DNA of 64,000 bases. Origin: Thiorhodococcus drewsii AZ1. GTDB lineage: Bacteria; Pseudomonadota; Gammaproteobacteria; Chromatiales; Chromatiaceae. The stretch covers positions 1 to 64,000 of the forward strand of contig NZ_AFWT01000020.1 in assembly GCF_000224065.1 (NCBI RefSeq), given 5' to 3'. How positions within the stretch are numbered: the stretch's first letter is position 1; every line of letters starts with the position of its first letter. The position numbers were made by a program, and so were the translations under genes. This document shows, in pieces, positions 54,459-63,035 of the stretch. A model generated the notes under the pieces. That model did not search any database and was not told where the DNA came from. It saw nothing but the letters and a program-made list of their open reading frames with translations.

Positions 54459-55922
54459 ATGAACAATCGAGCGAATTACCTGCAGTTGACATGCTTCCTG
54501 ACCACCGCACTGGCATCCACCATCGCCGCAAGCCAGTCCAACTCGATTACCCTCGAATGGGATCCCGTCGATGACGCGCGCGTAACGCACTACGAACTCT
54601 ACTATGGAACGCAAACCGGCGATTACGAAAGTCCACCCATCGAATTAGACAAAAACACGACCACCTATATTTTCTCTGATCTCGATCCGTTCCAAGTCTA
54701 TTATTTTTCCATCAAAGCCACGGACGGGCAGAATGAAGCATCCGATTTCTCGAACGAAATCACATCCGGAGAATTCCGATATGTTCTTGGCGCAAAAGCC
54801 GGCGATGGAGAGGCCGGATGGGTCGAGATCGACGACAAGCACAAGGAACTGGAGCGCACACTGTCCGTCACCTCCCAGAGACCCCTTCAAATTGAAGGTG
54901 ACTCGAGAGTCGCGGTCGGCGATATCGATGGCGATGGTCGCGATGAGGTGGTTATTGGCTATGCCGCTCGGGACGGGAGAACCCCATTGGAGGGTTCATT
55001 CCAGGTTCTCGACGATGACTTTTCCGTTCTGGCCTGGGGAACAGTCTCTTGGCCAGAATACAATTCAACGAACGGCGAGACATATCCGGCGATCGGCGAC
55101 ATCGACGGCGATGGTCGCGACGAGATCGTCATCGGCCTCGGAACCGGCGGCTTGGGCATGATGGAAGTGTTCGATTATAAAAACGGCGCCTTGACGTCGA
55201 TTGGCTGGACGACGGTTGACTGGCCCGAATATTTCGCGGCTGGAGGTAAGACATTTCCAGCCCTCGGTGACATCGATGGCGATGGGAAGGACGATCTAGT
55301 CGTTGGATTTTCGGAGATTGAAGGCAACCCAGATATGATGCCTGGGGGAGTCTTCGTCGTTCAAAAGGGACTTTCACTGGACGAGAGTGCATTGACCGCC
55401 CCCGCACCGGCTCAGGGTGTCGCTCAGAATCGATTACTCCAGGCGTCAAACATGGTCAGCGGTGATCTGACCTGGAGCAGCTATGCGTCTCGGATCGGCG
55501 AAACCCGCCCCACACTCGGCGACATTGATGGCGATGGTCTCGATGAGATCATCATCGGACTCGCGCCGGCTGGAGACGGACTCGTGGAGATCTTCGACTA
55601 TCAATCCGGCACACTCGTATCCATCGGCGCGGTCGGAGTCGCCATGCCCGATTATAACCTCGTGAACGGCGAAACCCGTCCAGCGGTTGGTGATGTCGAT
55701 CTGGATGGAAGAGGCGAAATTCTCGTCGGCCTGGGAACAGGAAGCCACGGAATCATCGGGATGCTAGACGACGCCAAACAAGGCTTCGTTTCTATGGACA
55801 GCTTTCAGGGAAACTCATACTCCGTCGGGTACGAGGACGCAGGGTTCTGGCCCGTGCTCAAGCGTGAGAGGACGGAGACACCAGCAAAAACGACGACCAC
55901 CCAGCCCAAACTCCGCCAGTAA
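54459..55922 (+). CDS. Secreted Fn3 plus FG-GAP/VCBS repeat protein
   Basis: A 487-residue exported protein. The signal peptide (about 1-25) is followed by an Fn3-like domain (NSITLEWDPVDDARVTHYEL, QVYYFSIKATDGQNE) and five FG-GAP-type beta-propeller repeats, each with a calcium-binding DxDxDG loop: VAVGDIDGDGRDEVVIG, PAIGDIDGDGRDEIVIG, PALGDIDGDGKDDLVVG, PTLGDIDGDGLDEIIIG and PAVGDVDLDGRGEILVG. The C-terminus is Thr/Lys/Gln-rich. Such proteins bind carbohydrate or integrin-like ligands on the cell surface. It follows the BY-kinase/Wzz pair and completes a compact extracellular-matrix unit. RBS GGAG precedes ATG 54459. Confidence 0.83.
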   Translation: MNNRANYLQLTCFLTTALASTIAASQSNSITLEWDPVDDARVTHYELYYGTQTGDYESPPIELDKNTTTYIFSDLDPFQVYYFSIKATDGQNEASDFSNEITSGEFRYVLGAKAGDGEAGWVEIDDKHKELERTLSVTSQRPLQIEGDSRVAVGDIDGDGRDEVVIGYAARDGRTPLEGSFQVLDDDFSVLAWGTVSWPEYNSTNGETYPAIGDIDGDGRDEIVIGLGTGGLGMMEVFDYKNGALTSIGWTTVDWPEYFAAGGKTFPALGDIDGDGKDDLVVGFSEIEGNPDMMPGGVFVVQKGLSLDESALTAPAPAQGVAQNRLLQASNMVSGDLTWSSYASRIGETRPTLGDIDGDGLDEIIIGLAPAGDGLVEIFDYQSGTLVSIGAVGVAMPDYNLVNGETRPAVGDVDLDGRGEILVGLGTGSHGIIGMLDDAKQGFVSMDSFQGNSYSVGYEDAGFWPVLKRERTETPAKTTTTQPKLRQ

Positions 55923-56093
55923 CCCGTTGAGCCTGTTGATCGGCTAAGACATCCCGCCCCGCAGCCCTTCCGGACCCGGGCGAAGCGTCCGCCAACGCGA
56001 CTGAGCGAAGGCGGCCCTACCCAGCACCGAGAGAGCAGCAGGAGCGATCTCAGAACCACGACTCCGGGCGATCCTTTCGATCGGGTTCGAGAC

Positions 56094-57071
56094 TCAGGCC
56101 ACCGACTGGTAGTAAAGATTCTGCGGATGGCGCGCTTCGGCGAAAAAGGACCAGCGCTCCAGCATCAAACCGACGAACTGGATGACGAAGGCCAAAATCG
56201 GAAGCGTCGAGGATTCGGTGACATAGGCGGCGCCGATCAGCAGGATGGGAACCGGGAAGACCAGGATCAGGAAGCCATAACGGATCAGAACGAGGAGCCT
56301 GGAATCCCCGCCATGGAAGAACTCGCGGGTGTTGAAGCTCCCACCGGTCGCCCCTTGGGCTCTCTGGGTCAAGGCCGTGTGGCGCACGCCGATGGCCGTT
56401 TGAACGGTGCTTTTGTGCTTGATGCGGGCATTGCGCAGAAGATGGGCGAGACGCGAACCCAATGCGACGAGGGTCAGAATGGCCGCCCAGGTGCCGTAGA
56501 AGGTCACCAGCGGATTGCCGACGTAGGCTGAATAGGCCGCAGCCAGCATGAACCCGGAGGCCGCGCCGAAAAAGATGAAGTTGGTCACCGTCAAGGGGGT
56601 GTGCCACTCCTCAAGGAATTTGACTCCGGCATAGACCATGGCAGTGCAGACATAGAGTGCGAAACTCGCGACCGTTCCCAGCAGACCGAGCAAGAGCGTC
56701 ACATCGACATCGAGCGACTGACCGACCCGAAACAGCGGCTGCGTCCAGTCCAGCAGGTGGGCGATGCCATAGGCGAAAACCAACGCCATAACCAACGGAA
56801 GCACGATGACCTCGCGTGACAGCCAGGATGTCTTCCACTTGGCGGCGGCGCGCCAGGCGCGTTCGGGACGCCCCAAATGGAAGAAGGACGCAGCCAGGCC
56901 AGCGACCAGCAAAACCAACGCGACCAGACTGCCGATCGCGTAGAACTGCTCCTCCTGCCGTGGCAGAAAACGGGCAACCGCATACAACTGCCCCGTAACC
57001 ATGGCCAGATAAAGACCCTGACCGGCACCGATCAACGTGGTCAGGAAGATGACTGAAAAGGCTGGATGCAT
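56094..57071 (-). CDS. soeC: SoeC, membrane anchor of cytoplasmic sulfite-oxidising enzyme
   Basis: A 325-residue NrfD/DmsC-type integral membrane subunit with about eight helices (VIFLTTLIGAGQGLYLAMV, GSLVALVLLVAGLAASFFHL, VIVLPLVMALVFAYGIAHLL, TLLLGLLGTVASFALYVC, and four more). HLGRPERAWRA is a characteristic loop after helix 2. It should pass electrons from SoeB to quinone. It is downstream of soeB by 72 bases and of soeA, all on the minus strand. The absence of a signal sequence on SoeA indicates that the complex faces the cytoplasm. Confidence 0.9.
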   Translation of the reverse strand: MHPAFSVIFLTTLIGAGQGLYLAMVTGQLYAVARFLPRQEEQFYAIGSLVALVLLVAGLAASFFHLGRPERAWRAAAKWKTSWLSREVIVLPLVMALVFAYGIAHLLDWTQPLFRVGQSLDVDVTLLLGLLGTVASFALYVCTAMVYAGVKFLEEWHTPLTVTNFIFFGAASGFMLAAAYSAYVGNPLVTFYGTWAAILTLVALGSRLAHLLRNARIKHKSTVQTAIGVRHTALTQRAQGATGGSFNTREFFHGGDSRLLVLIRYGFLILVFPVPILLIGAAYVTESSTLPILAFVIQFVGLMLERWSFFAEARHPQNLYYQSVA

Positions 57072-57143
57072 GGGGATGGGTCCTGGTAAATGTCCGATGT
57101 CCGGGGTGTGCGCGGAGAAAGGCGCCGAATCGGCGACGCTGGC

Positions 57144-57866
57144 CTACCAGGCCACATCATCGAGCGTCTCCTCGCCCGTGTAGCTGGTCAGGTCTTCCTT
57201 GCGCAACGGGTTGTCGACGCGGGTAAGCTCGTCTGGATCGATATGTATCCGGGTCTTCTGCCGAGGCAGATAGTGATTCGCCGGCTTGGTCCCCCATTCA
57301 GGCATCAGTTGATAACCGCCTCGCTCGCGGATCGCCACCGAGACCTCCGAATCCGGATCGTGGACATCCCCGAAGAGCCGTGCGCTCGTCGGGCATGCCA
57401 GCACGCAAGCCGGTTTGCGATCCCGTTCGGAGAGCTTGGCGTCGGTGATGCGATCGATGCACAGCGTGCATTTCTTCATCACCTTCTGTTCGGCATCCAG
57501 TTCACGTGCGCCGTAGGGGCACGCCCATGAACAATATTTGCATCCGATGCATTTGTCGTAGTCGACCAGCACCACACCGTTATCGGCACGCTTGTAAGAG
57601 GCCCCCGTCGGGCAAACGGGAACGCAAGGCGGCTCCTCGCAATGCAGGCAGCTCTTGGGGAAATGCACCGTCTCCGTATCGGGAAACGTCCCGACCTCGA
57701 AGGTCTGCACGCGATTGAAAAAGGTGCCGTTGGGCGAGGCGCCATAGGGATTCTGGTCGACCATCGGTCCGGCCCATCCGGAGGTGTTCCACTCCTTGCA
57801 GGATGTGACGCAGGCATGGCAGCCAACACAGACGTTGAGGTCGATCACGAGCGCGAGTTGAGTCAT
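57144..57866 (-). CDS. soeB: SoeB, iron-sulfur subunit of sulfite-oxidising enzyme
   Basis: A 240-residue ferredoxin-type subunit with four Cys clusters: VCVGCHACVTSCKEWN, CLHCEEPPCVPVCPTG, CIGCKYCSWACPYG and KKCTLCIDR with RKPACVLACP, carrying four [4Fe-4S] centres. It transfers electrons from the SoeA molybdenum centre to the SoeC anchor. ATG 57866 has GGAGG 9 bases upstream. The family resembles DmsB/PsrB, but the neighbours and cytoplasmic SoeA point to sulfite oxidation. Confidence 0.92.
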   Translation of the reverse strand: MTQLALVIDLNVCVGCHACVTSCKEWNTSGWAGPMVDQNPYGASPNGTFFNRVQTFEVGTFPDTETVHFPKSCLHCEEPPCVPVCPTGASYKRADNGVVLVDYDKCIGCKYCSWACPYGARELDAEQKVMKKCTLCIDRITDAKLSERDRKPACVLACPTSARLFGDVHDPDSEVSVAIRERGGYQLMPEWGTKPANHYLPRQKTRIHIDPDELTRVDNPLRKEDLTSYTGEETLDDVAW

Positions 57867-57876
57867 TTCTTAGCCT

Positions 57877-57897
57877 CCAGCCACCAGCATCCAACCA
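57877..57897 (+). repeat. Degenerate CCAGCNN heptamers between soeB and soeA
   Basis: CCAGCCA, CCAGCAT and CCAACCA lie in tandem at 7-bp period. They look like a short, unexpanded or decayed relative of the three heptamer arrays in the window. They lie next to the soeB ribosome-binding site. Confidence 0.5.
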
Positions 57898-57951
57898 CCC
57901 GCTCGGAAAACGATTGCGGTGGTCGAAAGCGGCGGGCTGGTCGTTGGAGGT

Positions 57952-60849
57952 TCATTTCTTGCCGAAGACACCGGCCACGTAGGACTGCCATTTGCCGCGC
58001 TTTTTCTCTTGTCCAGGCAGACGCGGCATCGCCTTGAACTGCGGCGAGGTCATCTTGGTCTCGCCGTCTTCCGCCTTATAGACCCGTACCCGCACATCGA
58101 ACCAGGCCGCCTGGCCCGTCACAGGATCGGAGTTGGAGAGATGATCCCCCGACGCACTGGGCGGAAGCTCCTCGGCGATGACATGATTCAAGAGGAAACC
58201 CTTGCGCGACTCGTCCGCGTCGGCGCTCAATCCCCAGGCACCCGATGCCTTGCCGATGGCATTCCAGGTCCAGACGGTGCCAGGCTCGACCGCCTCCGAG
58301 AAGCGGCACATGCAGCGGACCTTGCCATGGGGCGACTCGACCCAGACCCAATCGCCATCCCCAAAGCCGTTCTCGAGTCCGACTCGAGGACTCATGAACA
58401 GATAATTGTGACTATGGATCTGGCGCAGCCAGGCGTTCTGGCTATCCCAGCTGTGATACATGGCCATCGGGCGCTGGGTTAGGGCATTGAGCGGATAGCG
58501 CCGGGTGTCGATCAGCTGAGACTCCAGCGGATCGTAATAGAAGGGCAAGGGATCGAAGAAGGTCTCGACCCGCTCGCGCAGACGCTCGGGCGGAATCCGT
58601 CCCGGCCACTTGCCCTGGGCGGCGAGCCGGAACTTCTGCAGTACCTCGGAATAGAGATGCAGATTGATCGGCTCGGCATAGCGGATCATGCCGTGTGCAC
58701 GCGCCCAGTGCAGATAGCCCTTGTTCCAGTTGCGCATGTACTGGTAATTGCGCGGCAGCTCATAATGGAAGACGCAGCCGTTCTGGGCATACATCTCCCA
58801 TTGGCGCGGATTGGGCTCGCCCTTGAGCACCTTGTCGCCGCTCTGACCGCGCCAGCCGGCCAGAAAACCGATACCCGAGCCGGGCGAGGTCTCGTAATTA
58901 ACCACGAAGTCGGGATAGTCGCGGTATTTACGGCTGCCGTCCTCCTTGGTGAACGCCGGCAGCTTGAGCCGCGAACCGAGCTCGACCAGCACATCCTGGA
59001 AGGGCTTGCAGTCGCCCTTGGGCGGCAAGACCGGAATCCGCACCGCATCGACCGGCCCATCGAATTCGGAAATGGGACGGTCGAGCATGGACAACGCATC
59101 GTGGCGCTCCAGATAGCTGGTGTCGGGCAGCACCAGATCGGCGAAGGCCACGGTCTCCGAGGCGAAGGTGTCGCACACCACCAGGAAAGGGATCTTGTAG
59201 TCCCCATTGGGATTCTTGTCGACCAGCATCTTGCGTACCTCGACCGTATTCATGGTCGAGTTCCAGGCCATGTTGGCCATGAAGAGGAAGAGCGTGTCGA
59301 TCGGATAGGGGTCTCCGCGCCAGGCATTGGTGATGACGTTGTGCATCAACCCATGCACCGAGAGCGGATACTCCCAGGAGAAGGCCTTGTCGAGACGCAC
59401 CGCCTCACCGTCCGCATCGACGAAGAGGTCGTCGGGCTTGGCCGGCCAACCGAGCGGCATGCCATCGAGCGGGGTGTTCGGCTGCACCGCCTCGGGACCA
59501 TGCGGCGGCTTGGGGCAAGGCGGAATGGGACGCGGAAATGGCGCCTTGTGTCGAAAGCCACCGGGACGATCGATGGTCCCGAGCAGTGTCATCAGGATGC
59601 CGAGGGTCCGGATCGTATGGAAGCCATTGGAATGCGCGGCCAGTCCGCGCATGGCATGGAAGGAAACCGGATTGCCCGTGACCGACTCGTGCTCGTTGTC
59701 CCAGCAATCGGTCCATTTGATCGGCAGCTCGATCTTCTGATCGCGCGCCGTGACGCCCATCTCGTGGGCCAGACGGCGGATGGTCTCGGCTGGAATTCCG
59801 GTGATCGGTGCCGCCCATTCCGGGGTATATTGCTCGACCCGCTCCTTCAGCAACTGGAAGGATGGCTTGACCGGCGTGCCATCCGGAAGCACGTAACTGC
59901 CCATGAGACGCGGATCGGCGCCAGGCGTATGGGTGCTGATGGGCCCGTTGATGTCGCGATCCCACCAGAGCTTGTTCTGCGGGTCAAAACAGCCCTCCTC
60001 CACGTGCATCTCGGCACGATAGAAGAGACCGTGATTCTCACGCTCCGGGTCATCCACGACCAACTCGGCCGAGTTGGTGTACTGAACCAGGAACTCGCGA
60101 TCGAACAGCCCCTTGCTGATGATTTCATGGACGATGGCCAGCAACAGGGCGCCATCGGTGCCCGGCTTGATCGGTACCCACTCGTCGGCGATCGCCGAGT
60201 AGCCGGTGCGAACCGGATTGATCGATACGAAGCGCCCGCCGCGTCGCTTGAACTCGGAGATGGCGATCTTGAGCGGGTTGGAGTGATGGTCCTCGGCGGT
60301 GCCGATCATCACGAACAGCTTGGAACGCTCGAGGTCCGGCCCGCCGAACTCCCAGAAGGAGCCACCCATGGTGTAGATGAGACCGGCGGCCATGTTGACC
60401 GAGCAGAAGCCACCATGCGCCGCATAGTTCGGCGTCCCGTACTGCTTAGCGAAGAGGCCGGTCAGGGCCTGCATCTGATCGCGACCGGTGAAGAGTGCGA
60501 ATTTCTTGGGATCCTCGGCGCGCAGCTTGGCGAGACGCTCTTCGAGCATCCCGAACGCCTCATCCCAGGAAATCACCTCGAAGGCGCTCTCGCCACGCTC
60601 GGCACCCGGCTTGCGCCGCAGCGGTTTGGTGATCCGCCCCGGCGAATACTGCTTCATGATCCCCGAGCTGCCCTTGGCGCAGATGACGCCCTTGTTCAAC
60701 GGGTGCTTGGGGTTGCCATCGATGTAGCGGACCTCGCCGTCGCGCAGATGGACACGGATGCCGCACCGACAAGCGCACATATAACACGTCGTTTCCTTGA
60801 CCTCGACCCGGCCGATCGTGCTATCCGAGTGGCTGACTGGATCCTGCAT
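57952..60849 (-). CDS. soeA: SoeA, molybdopterin subunit of cytoplasmic sulfite-oxidising enzyme
   Basis: A 965-residue DMSO-reductase-family molybdoenzyme that oxidises sulfite to sulfate during oxidation of stored sulfur. The N-terminal [4Fe-4S] motif is Cys22, Cys25, Cys29, Cys57 (TTCYMCACRCG, GVICAKG). Further family segments are TGRDQMQALTGLF, NMAAGLIYTMGGSFWEFGG, MIGTAEDHHSNP and the C-terminal GDWVWVESPHGKVRCM. There is no Tat twin-arginine signal; the N-terminus MQDPVSHSDSTIGRVEVKE is cytoplasmic, separating it from periplasmic PsrA and PhsA relatives. It is the first of soeABC. The RBS is AAGG. Confidence 0.93.
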   Translation of the reverse strand: MQDPVSHSDSTIGRVEVKETTCYMCACRCGIRVHLRDGEVRYIDGNPKHPLNKGVICAKGSSGIMKQYSPGRITKPLRRKPGAERGESAFEVISWDEAFGMLEERLAKLRAEDPKKFALFTGRDQMQALTGLFAKQYGTPNYAAHGGFCSVNMAAGLIYTMGGSFWEFGGPDLERSKLFVMIGTAEDHHSNPLKIAISEFKRRGGRFVSINPVRTGYSAIADEWVPIKPGTDGALLLAIVHEIISKGLFDREFLVQYTNSAELVVDDPERENHGLFYRAEMHVEEGCFDPQNKLWWDRDINGPISTHTPGADPRLMGSYVLPDGTPVKPSFQLLKERVEQYTPEWAAPITGIPAETIRRLAHEMGVTARDQKIELPIKWTDCWDNEHESVTGNPVSFHAMRGLAAHSNGFHTIRTLGILMTLLGTIDRPGGFRHKAPFPRPIPPCPKPPHGPEAVQPNTPLDGMPLGWPAKPDDLFVDADGEAVRLDKAFSWEYPLSVHGLMHNVITNAWRGDPYPIDTLFLFMANMAWNSTMNTVEVRKMLVDKNPNGDYKIPFLVVCDTFASETVAFADLVLPDTSYLERHDALSMLDRPISEFDGPVDAVRIPVLPPKGDCKPFQDVLVELGSRLKLPAFTKEDGSRKYRDYPDFVVNYETSPGSGIGFLAGWRGQSGDKVLKGEPNPRQWEMYAQNGCVFHYELPRNYQYMRNWNKGYLHWARAHGMIRYAEPINLHLYSEVLQKFRLAAQGKWPGRIPPERLRERVETFFDPLPFYYDPLESQLIDTRRYPLNALTQRPMAMYHSWDSQNAWLRQIHSHNYLFMSPRVGLENGFGDGDWVWVESPHGKVRCMCRFSEAVEPGTVWTWNAIGKASGAWGLSADADESRKGFLLNHVIAEELPPSASGDHLSNSDPVTGQAAWFDVRVRVYKAEDGETKMTSPQFKAMPRLPGQEKKRGKWQSYVAGVFGKK

Positions 60850-60948
60850 GGGGACACCTTCTGGCGGAATGCGGCGATAGATTTACCGCATTCTAATATT
60901 CGCGCAGTGAATGTTTCAAACCCACGCAATACTCGGCATTGATTTCGT

Positions 60949-60976
60949 AAAAAAAGAAAAGGGCCGCAAGCGGCCC
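60949..60976 (-). terminator. Intrinsic terminator of the small gene at 61005
   Basis: On the minus strand GGGCCGC-TT-GCGGCCC (60961-60976) is followed by TTTTCTTTTTTT, a textbook GC stem plus T-tract. It lies 29 bases after the stop of the 61005-61280 gene and insulates it from soeA. Confidence 0.92.
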
Positions 60977-61004
60977 TTATTCGAGATCGATGAGCGGCAT
61001 GGCC

Positions 61005-61280
61005 TTAAGCGGCAACGCGATACTCAACCGGCAGCCAGCTGCTCAAACGCTCGCGCTCCTGATTGAAATCCAAGGTGAAGAAGTGGTTCAGCACCTCCAG
61101 CGCCTCGTCCAAATCCTCGCAGGGCCACTCGTTGGTGACCGTGCGGCAATTCCAATCCTCGACGTGGAAGCAGCAGTGACCGCCCTTCGCGGCGCCTTCG
61201 GCGTCGAAGCGCAGTTTGAATCCGGTCGATGTGCGGGGATCCCATTTGTAACGGATCGCGTTTTCGGTTGCATCAAACAT
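61005..61280 (-). CDS. Small orphan protein with its own promoter and terminator
   Basis: A 91-residue protein of no family I recognise. It is rich in Cys, Trp and aromatic residues: MFDATENAIRYKWDPRTSTG, HCCFHVEDWNCRTVTNEWPC (Cys-Cys and two further Cys) and VLNHFFTLDFNQERERLSSW. No signal peptide or TM helix. Four cysteines in one segment could bind a metal. It has a good sigma-70-type promoter (61420-61449) and a strong terminator (60949-60976), so it is a real monocistronic gene. Position next to soeA and a MetA-type gene could suggest sulfur or redox involvement, but that is speculation. Confidence 0.8.
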   Translation of the reverse strand: MFDATENAIRYKWDPRTSTGFKLRFDAEGAAKGGHCCFHVEDWNCRTVTNEWPCEDLDEALEVLNHFFTLDFNQERERLSSWLPVEYRVAA

Positions 61281-61689
61281 GTCTGGACCTTCTCGGAATC
61301 TGGTTCATGAAGTCGGTAGTCCCACCCGAGACACCGCCAGAGCTGCCATCAAACCCCCGCCGAAACAAACAAACAACACGCTTGTATCATTTAGGCTGCA
61401 TGCAGCATCTCATGGTTTAATTCTAGTACCAAAACGCAACAGTTGACAACCGGGATCAGCCCCCACTCACGAAAAAAAATGTGATGGATTAAGTATTATT
61501 AAGAACCCACGCTCAAAGGCTGGATGAACGAACTGCGCATCGACCGCCCAGATACCCGTATCCATTTCACAACAAAGTGTGTGGTAAAAGCATACGCAAC
61601 CCTGACAACACAGCCCCCCCGCCCCAAAACCGAACCGACGGACTCATCGACTTCGGCCTTTCTGTTGCGAGAAAGTGTTTTTTTAGCCT
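61281..61689. other. 409-base gap with promoter; no gene recognised
   Basis: AT-rich DNA upstream of the small 61005 gene. Short frames on both strands (for example 61524-61751) have no family similarity or ribosome-binding site. A perfect 12-bp palindrome GCTGCATGCAGC lies at 61395-61406, between the promoter and the start codon. Confidence 0.5.
61420..61449 (-). promoter_or_regulatory. Sigma-70-type promoter of the 61005 gene
   Basis: On the minus strand TTGTCA (61444-61449) and TAGAAT (61420-61425) are separated by 18 bases, close to TTGACA and TATAAT. Transcription would begin about 61412, giving a leader of roughly 130 bases before ATG 61280. Confidence 0.65.
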
Positions 61690-62775
61690 TTAAAAGCAAG
61701 CACTCGGCCAATCTAAACCGAGCGGGTCATCCGGATTCACGTGCGACATGAAGTTCCGGGCGCGATCATGATGGGTGACCTTGTAGACGAGCCCCATCCA
61801 GTTTCCAAGCACCCCTTCGGCCGTGTCGTGCCAGGTATTGTGAAGTCCCTGGAGGATGAGTTCCTCCGGAAACTCGGGTATTTCGCACCCTTGACCTAGG
61901 GCCGCAAGCACATGGGCTCGGTGCTCGTCGAGAATGGCGCCTGCCTGCACTCCGAAATAATTCTCCGGGAACGGTGGGTAATCCGGTCGCGCACCGACGG
62001 CAAACCGCCGGACCTCGCGCTTATATTCCTTGAGCAGCGAGACGGTGTCGTATTCAGGATGCCCCTGAAAAAAGACCTGCCGGAAGCCGTCGGGGCTCAC
62101 CGCCAGATGAACCCCGGCCTCATCGCTTCCGGCGAGCACGCACAAACCGGCGGACTCGAACTGCTCGCGACTGACGTCGTTGAAACGCGAATGGGGTACG
62201 TCAAAAAGCGTGTTCACGTTGCCGACCAACGGATGGGTACGCGCCAAGACTCGGTGCGTAAAGACGCCCCAACGCTTCTGGGGCAACCGCCGACGACGCT
62301 GTTGATAGCGGAACTGCATGACGGCATGGGTGGCGAGACAAGAGCATAGGGTGGAACAGACGTTTTCGTAGGCCCAATCGACCACCTCGATCAACGGCTG
62401 CCAAAAGGGCTCGTCGGCGAGTTCGGGACCCGAGACATTGGCGCCCGTGATGATGAGCGCATCCAGCCCCTCCGCACGGACCTTCTCGAACGGCTCGTAG
62501 AAACGCGCGATATGGGCGCCCGCCTCCGGGCCGCGCTCGAGACCGCTCAGGGTGAATGGATGGACGTAGAACTGCGCGATCTGGTTGCTTTGCCCAATCA
62601 AGCGGAAAAACTGACGCTCGGTCGCGGCCAGGGCCGCGTCGGGCATCATATTGAGCAGGCCCACGTGCAATTCCCGAATGTCCTGCTGCAACGCCAGATC
62701 GGGAGGAAGGATCTGCTGCCCCTCCTCGCGCAGACGGGCAAAGGTGGGCAGGTCGTTGTGGGCGACGATCGGCAT
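61690..62775 (-). CDS. metA: Homoserine O-acyltransferase MetA (succinyl/acetyl type)
   Basis: A 361-residue cytoplasmic enzyme catalysing acylation of homoserine, the first step to methionine. The glutamine-amidotransferase-like fold shows LNMMPDAALAATERQFFRLIG at the N-terminus, LIITGANVSGP and EPFWQPLIEVVDWA, the nucleophile region STLCSCLATHAVMQFRY (CSCLATH is unusual; many family members have CWGAQA), and GVHLAVSPDGFRQVFFQGHPEYDT with the catalytic His. Its ~55 residues beyond the typical ~310 are at the C-terminus. Succinyl- versus acetyl-CoA use cannot be told by eye. RBS GAGGAA lies ~16 bases before ATG 62775. Confidence 0.85.
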   Translation of the reverse strand: MPIVAHNDLPTFARLREEGQQILPPDLALQQDIRELHVGLLNMMPDAALAATERQFFRLIGQSNQIAQFYVHPFTLSGLERGPEAGAHIARFYEPFEKVRAEGLDALIITGANVSGPELADEPFWQPLIEVVDWAYENVCSTLCSCLATHAVMQFRYQQRRRRLPQKRWGVFTHRVLARTHPLVGNVNTLFDVPHSRFNDVSREQFESAGLCVLAGSDEAGVHLAVSPDGFRQVFFQGHPEYDTVSLLKEYKREVRRFAVGARPDYPPFPENYFGVQAGAILDEHRAHVLAALGQGCEIPEFPEELILQGLHNTWHDTAEGVLGNWMGLVYKVTHHDRARNFMSHVNPDDPLGLDWPSACF

Positions 62776-62965
62776 AGTCTTGGCGTTCCTCTATTTTCAT
62801 GCTCTGGAACCGTCCAACAAGTGACCTCCCAAGTCTCGTGGACGCGCATGTATACGCATCGCCAAGGCTTCAGGCGCGAAAAATCGCGCGGCCACGCCGG
62901 GTCGCCCTGTTCTTGAACGCCAGCCGCACCCAGAGACCGGGAAGCAATCGATGGACACTCAAAAT

Positions 62966-62986
62966 ATAGAGAACGGCGTTCTCTAT
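62966..62986. repeat. Hairpin ATAGAGAAC-GGC-GTTCTCTAT
   Basis: A perfect 9-bp inverted repeat with a 3-base loop in the gap between the metA-type gene and the P-loop gene. Together with the hairpin at 62999 it may terminate transcription of the upstream gene. Confidence 0.6.
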
Positions 62987-62998
62987 CACAAAATAGGG

Positions 62999-63022
62999 CG
63001 CCATCGGCGATAGCCGATGGCG
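62999..63022 (-). terminator. Terminator-like hairpin after the P-loop gene
   Basis: CGCCATCGGC and GCCGATGGCG form a perfect 10-bp stem with a GATA loop, 14 bases after the stop of the 63036 gene. The following bases on the minus strand (CCCTATTTTG) are only weakly T-rich, so termination may be partial. Confidence 0.6.
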
Positions 63023-63035
63023 ATAAGGGTCACTA

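Noticed and set aside
58657-60942. 761-codon plus-strand frame opposite soeA
   Set aside because: The soeA motifs on the minus strand are decisive; this is a shadow of GC-rich third positions.
61524-61751. 75-codon frame in the gap downstream of metA
   Set aside because: No ribosome-binding site, composition close to non-coding, and no family similarity.
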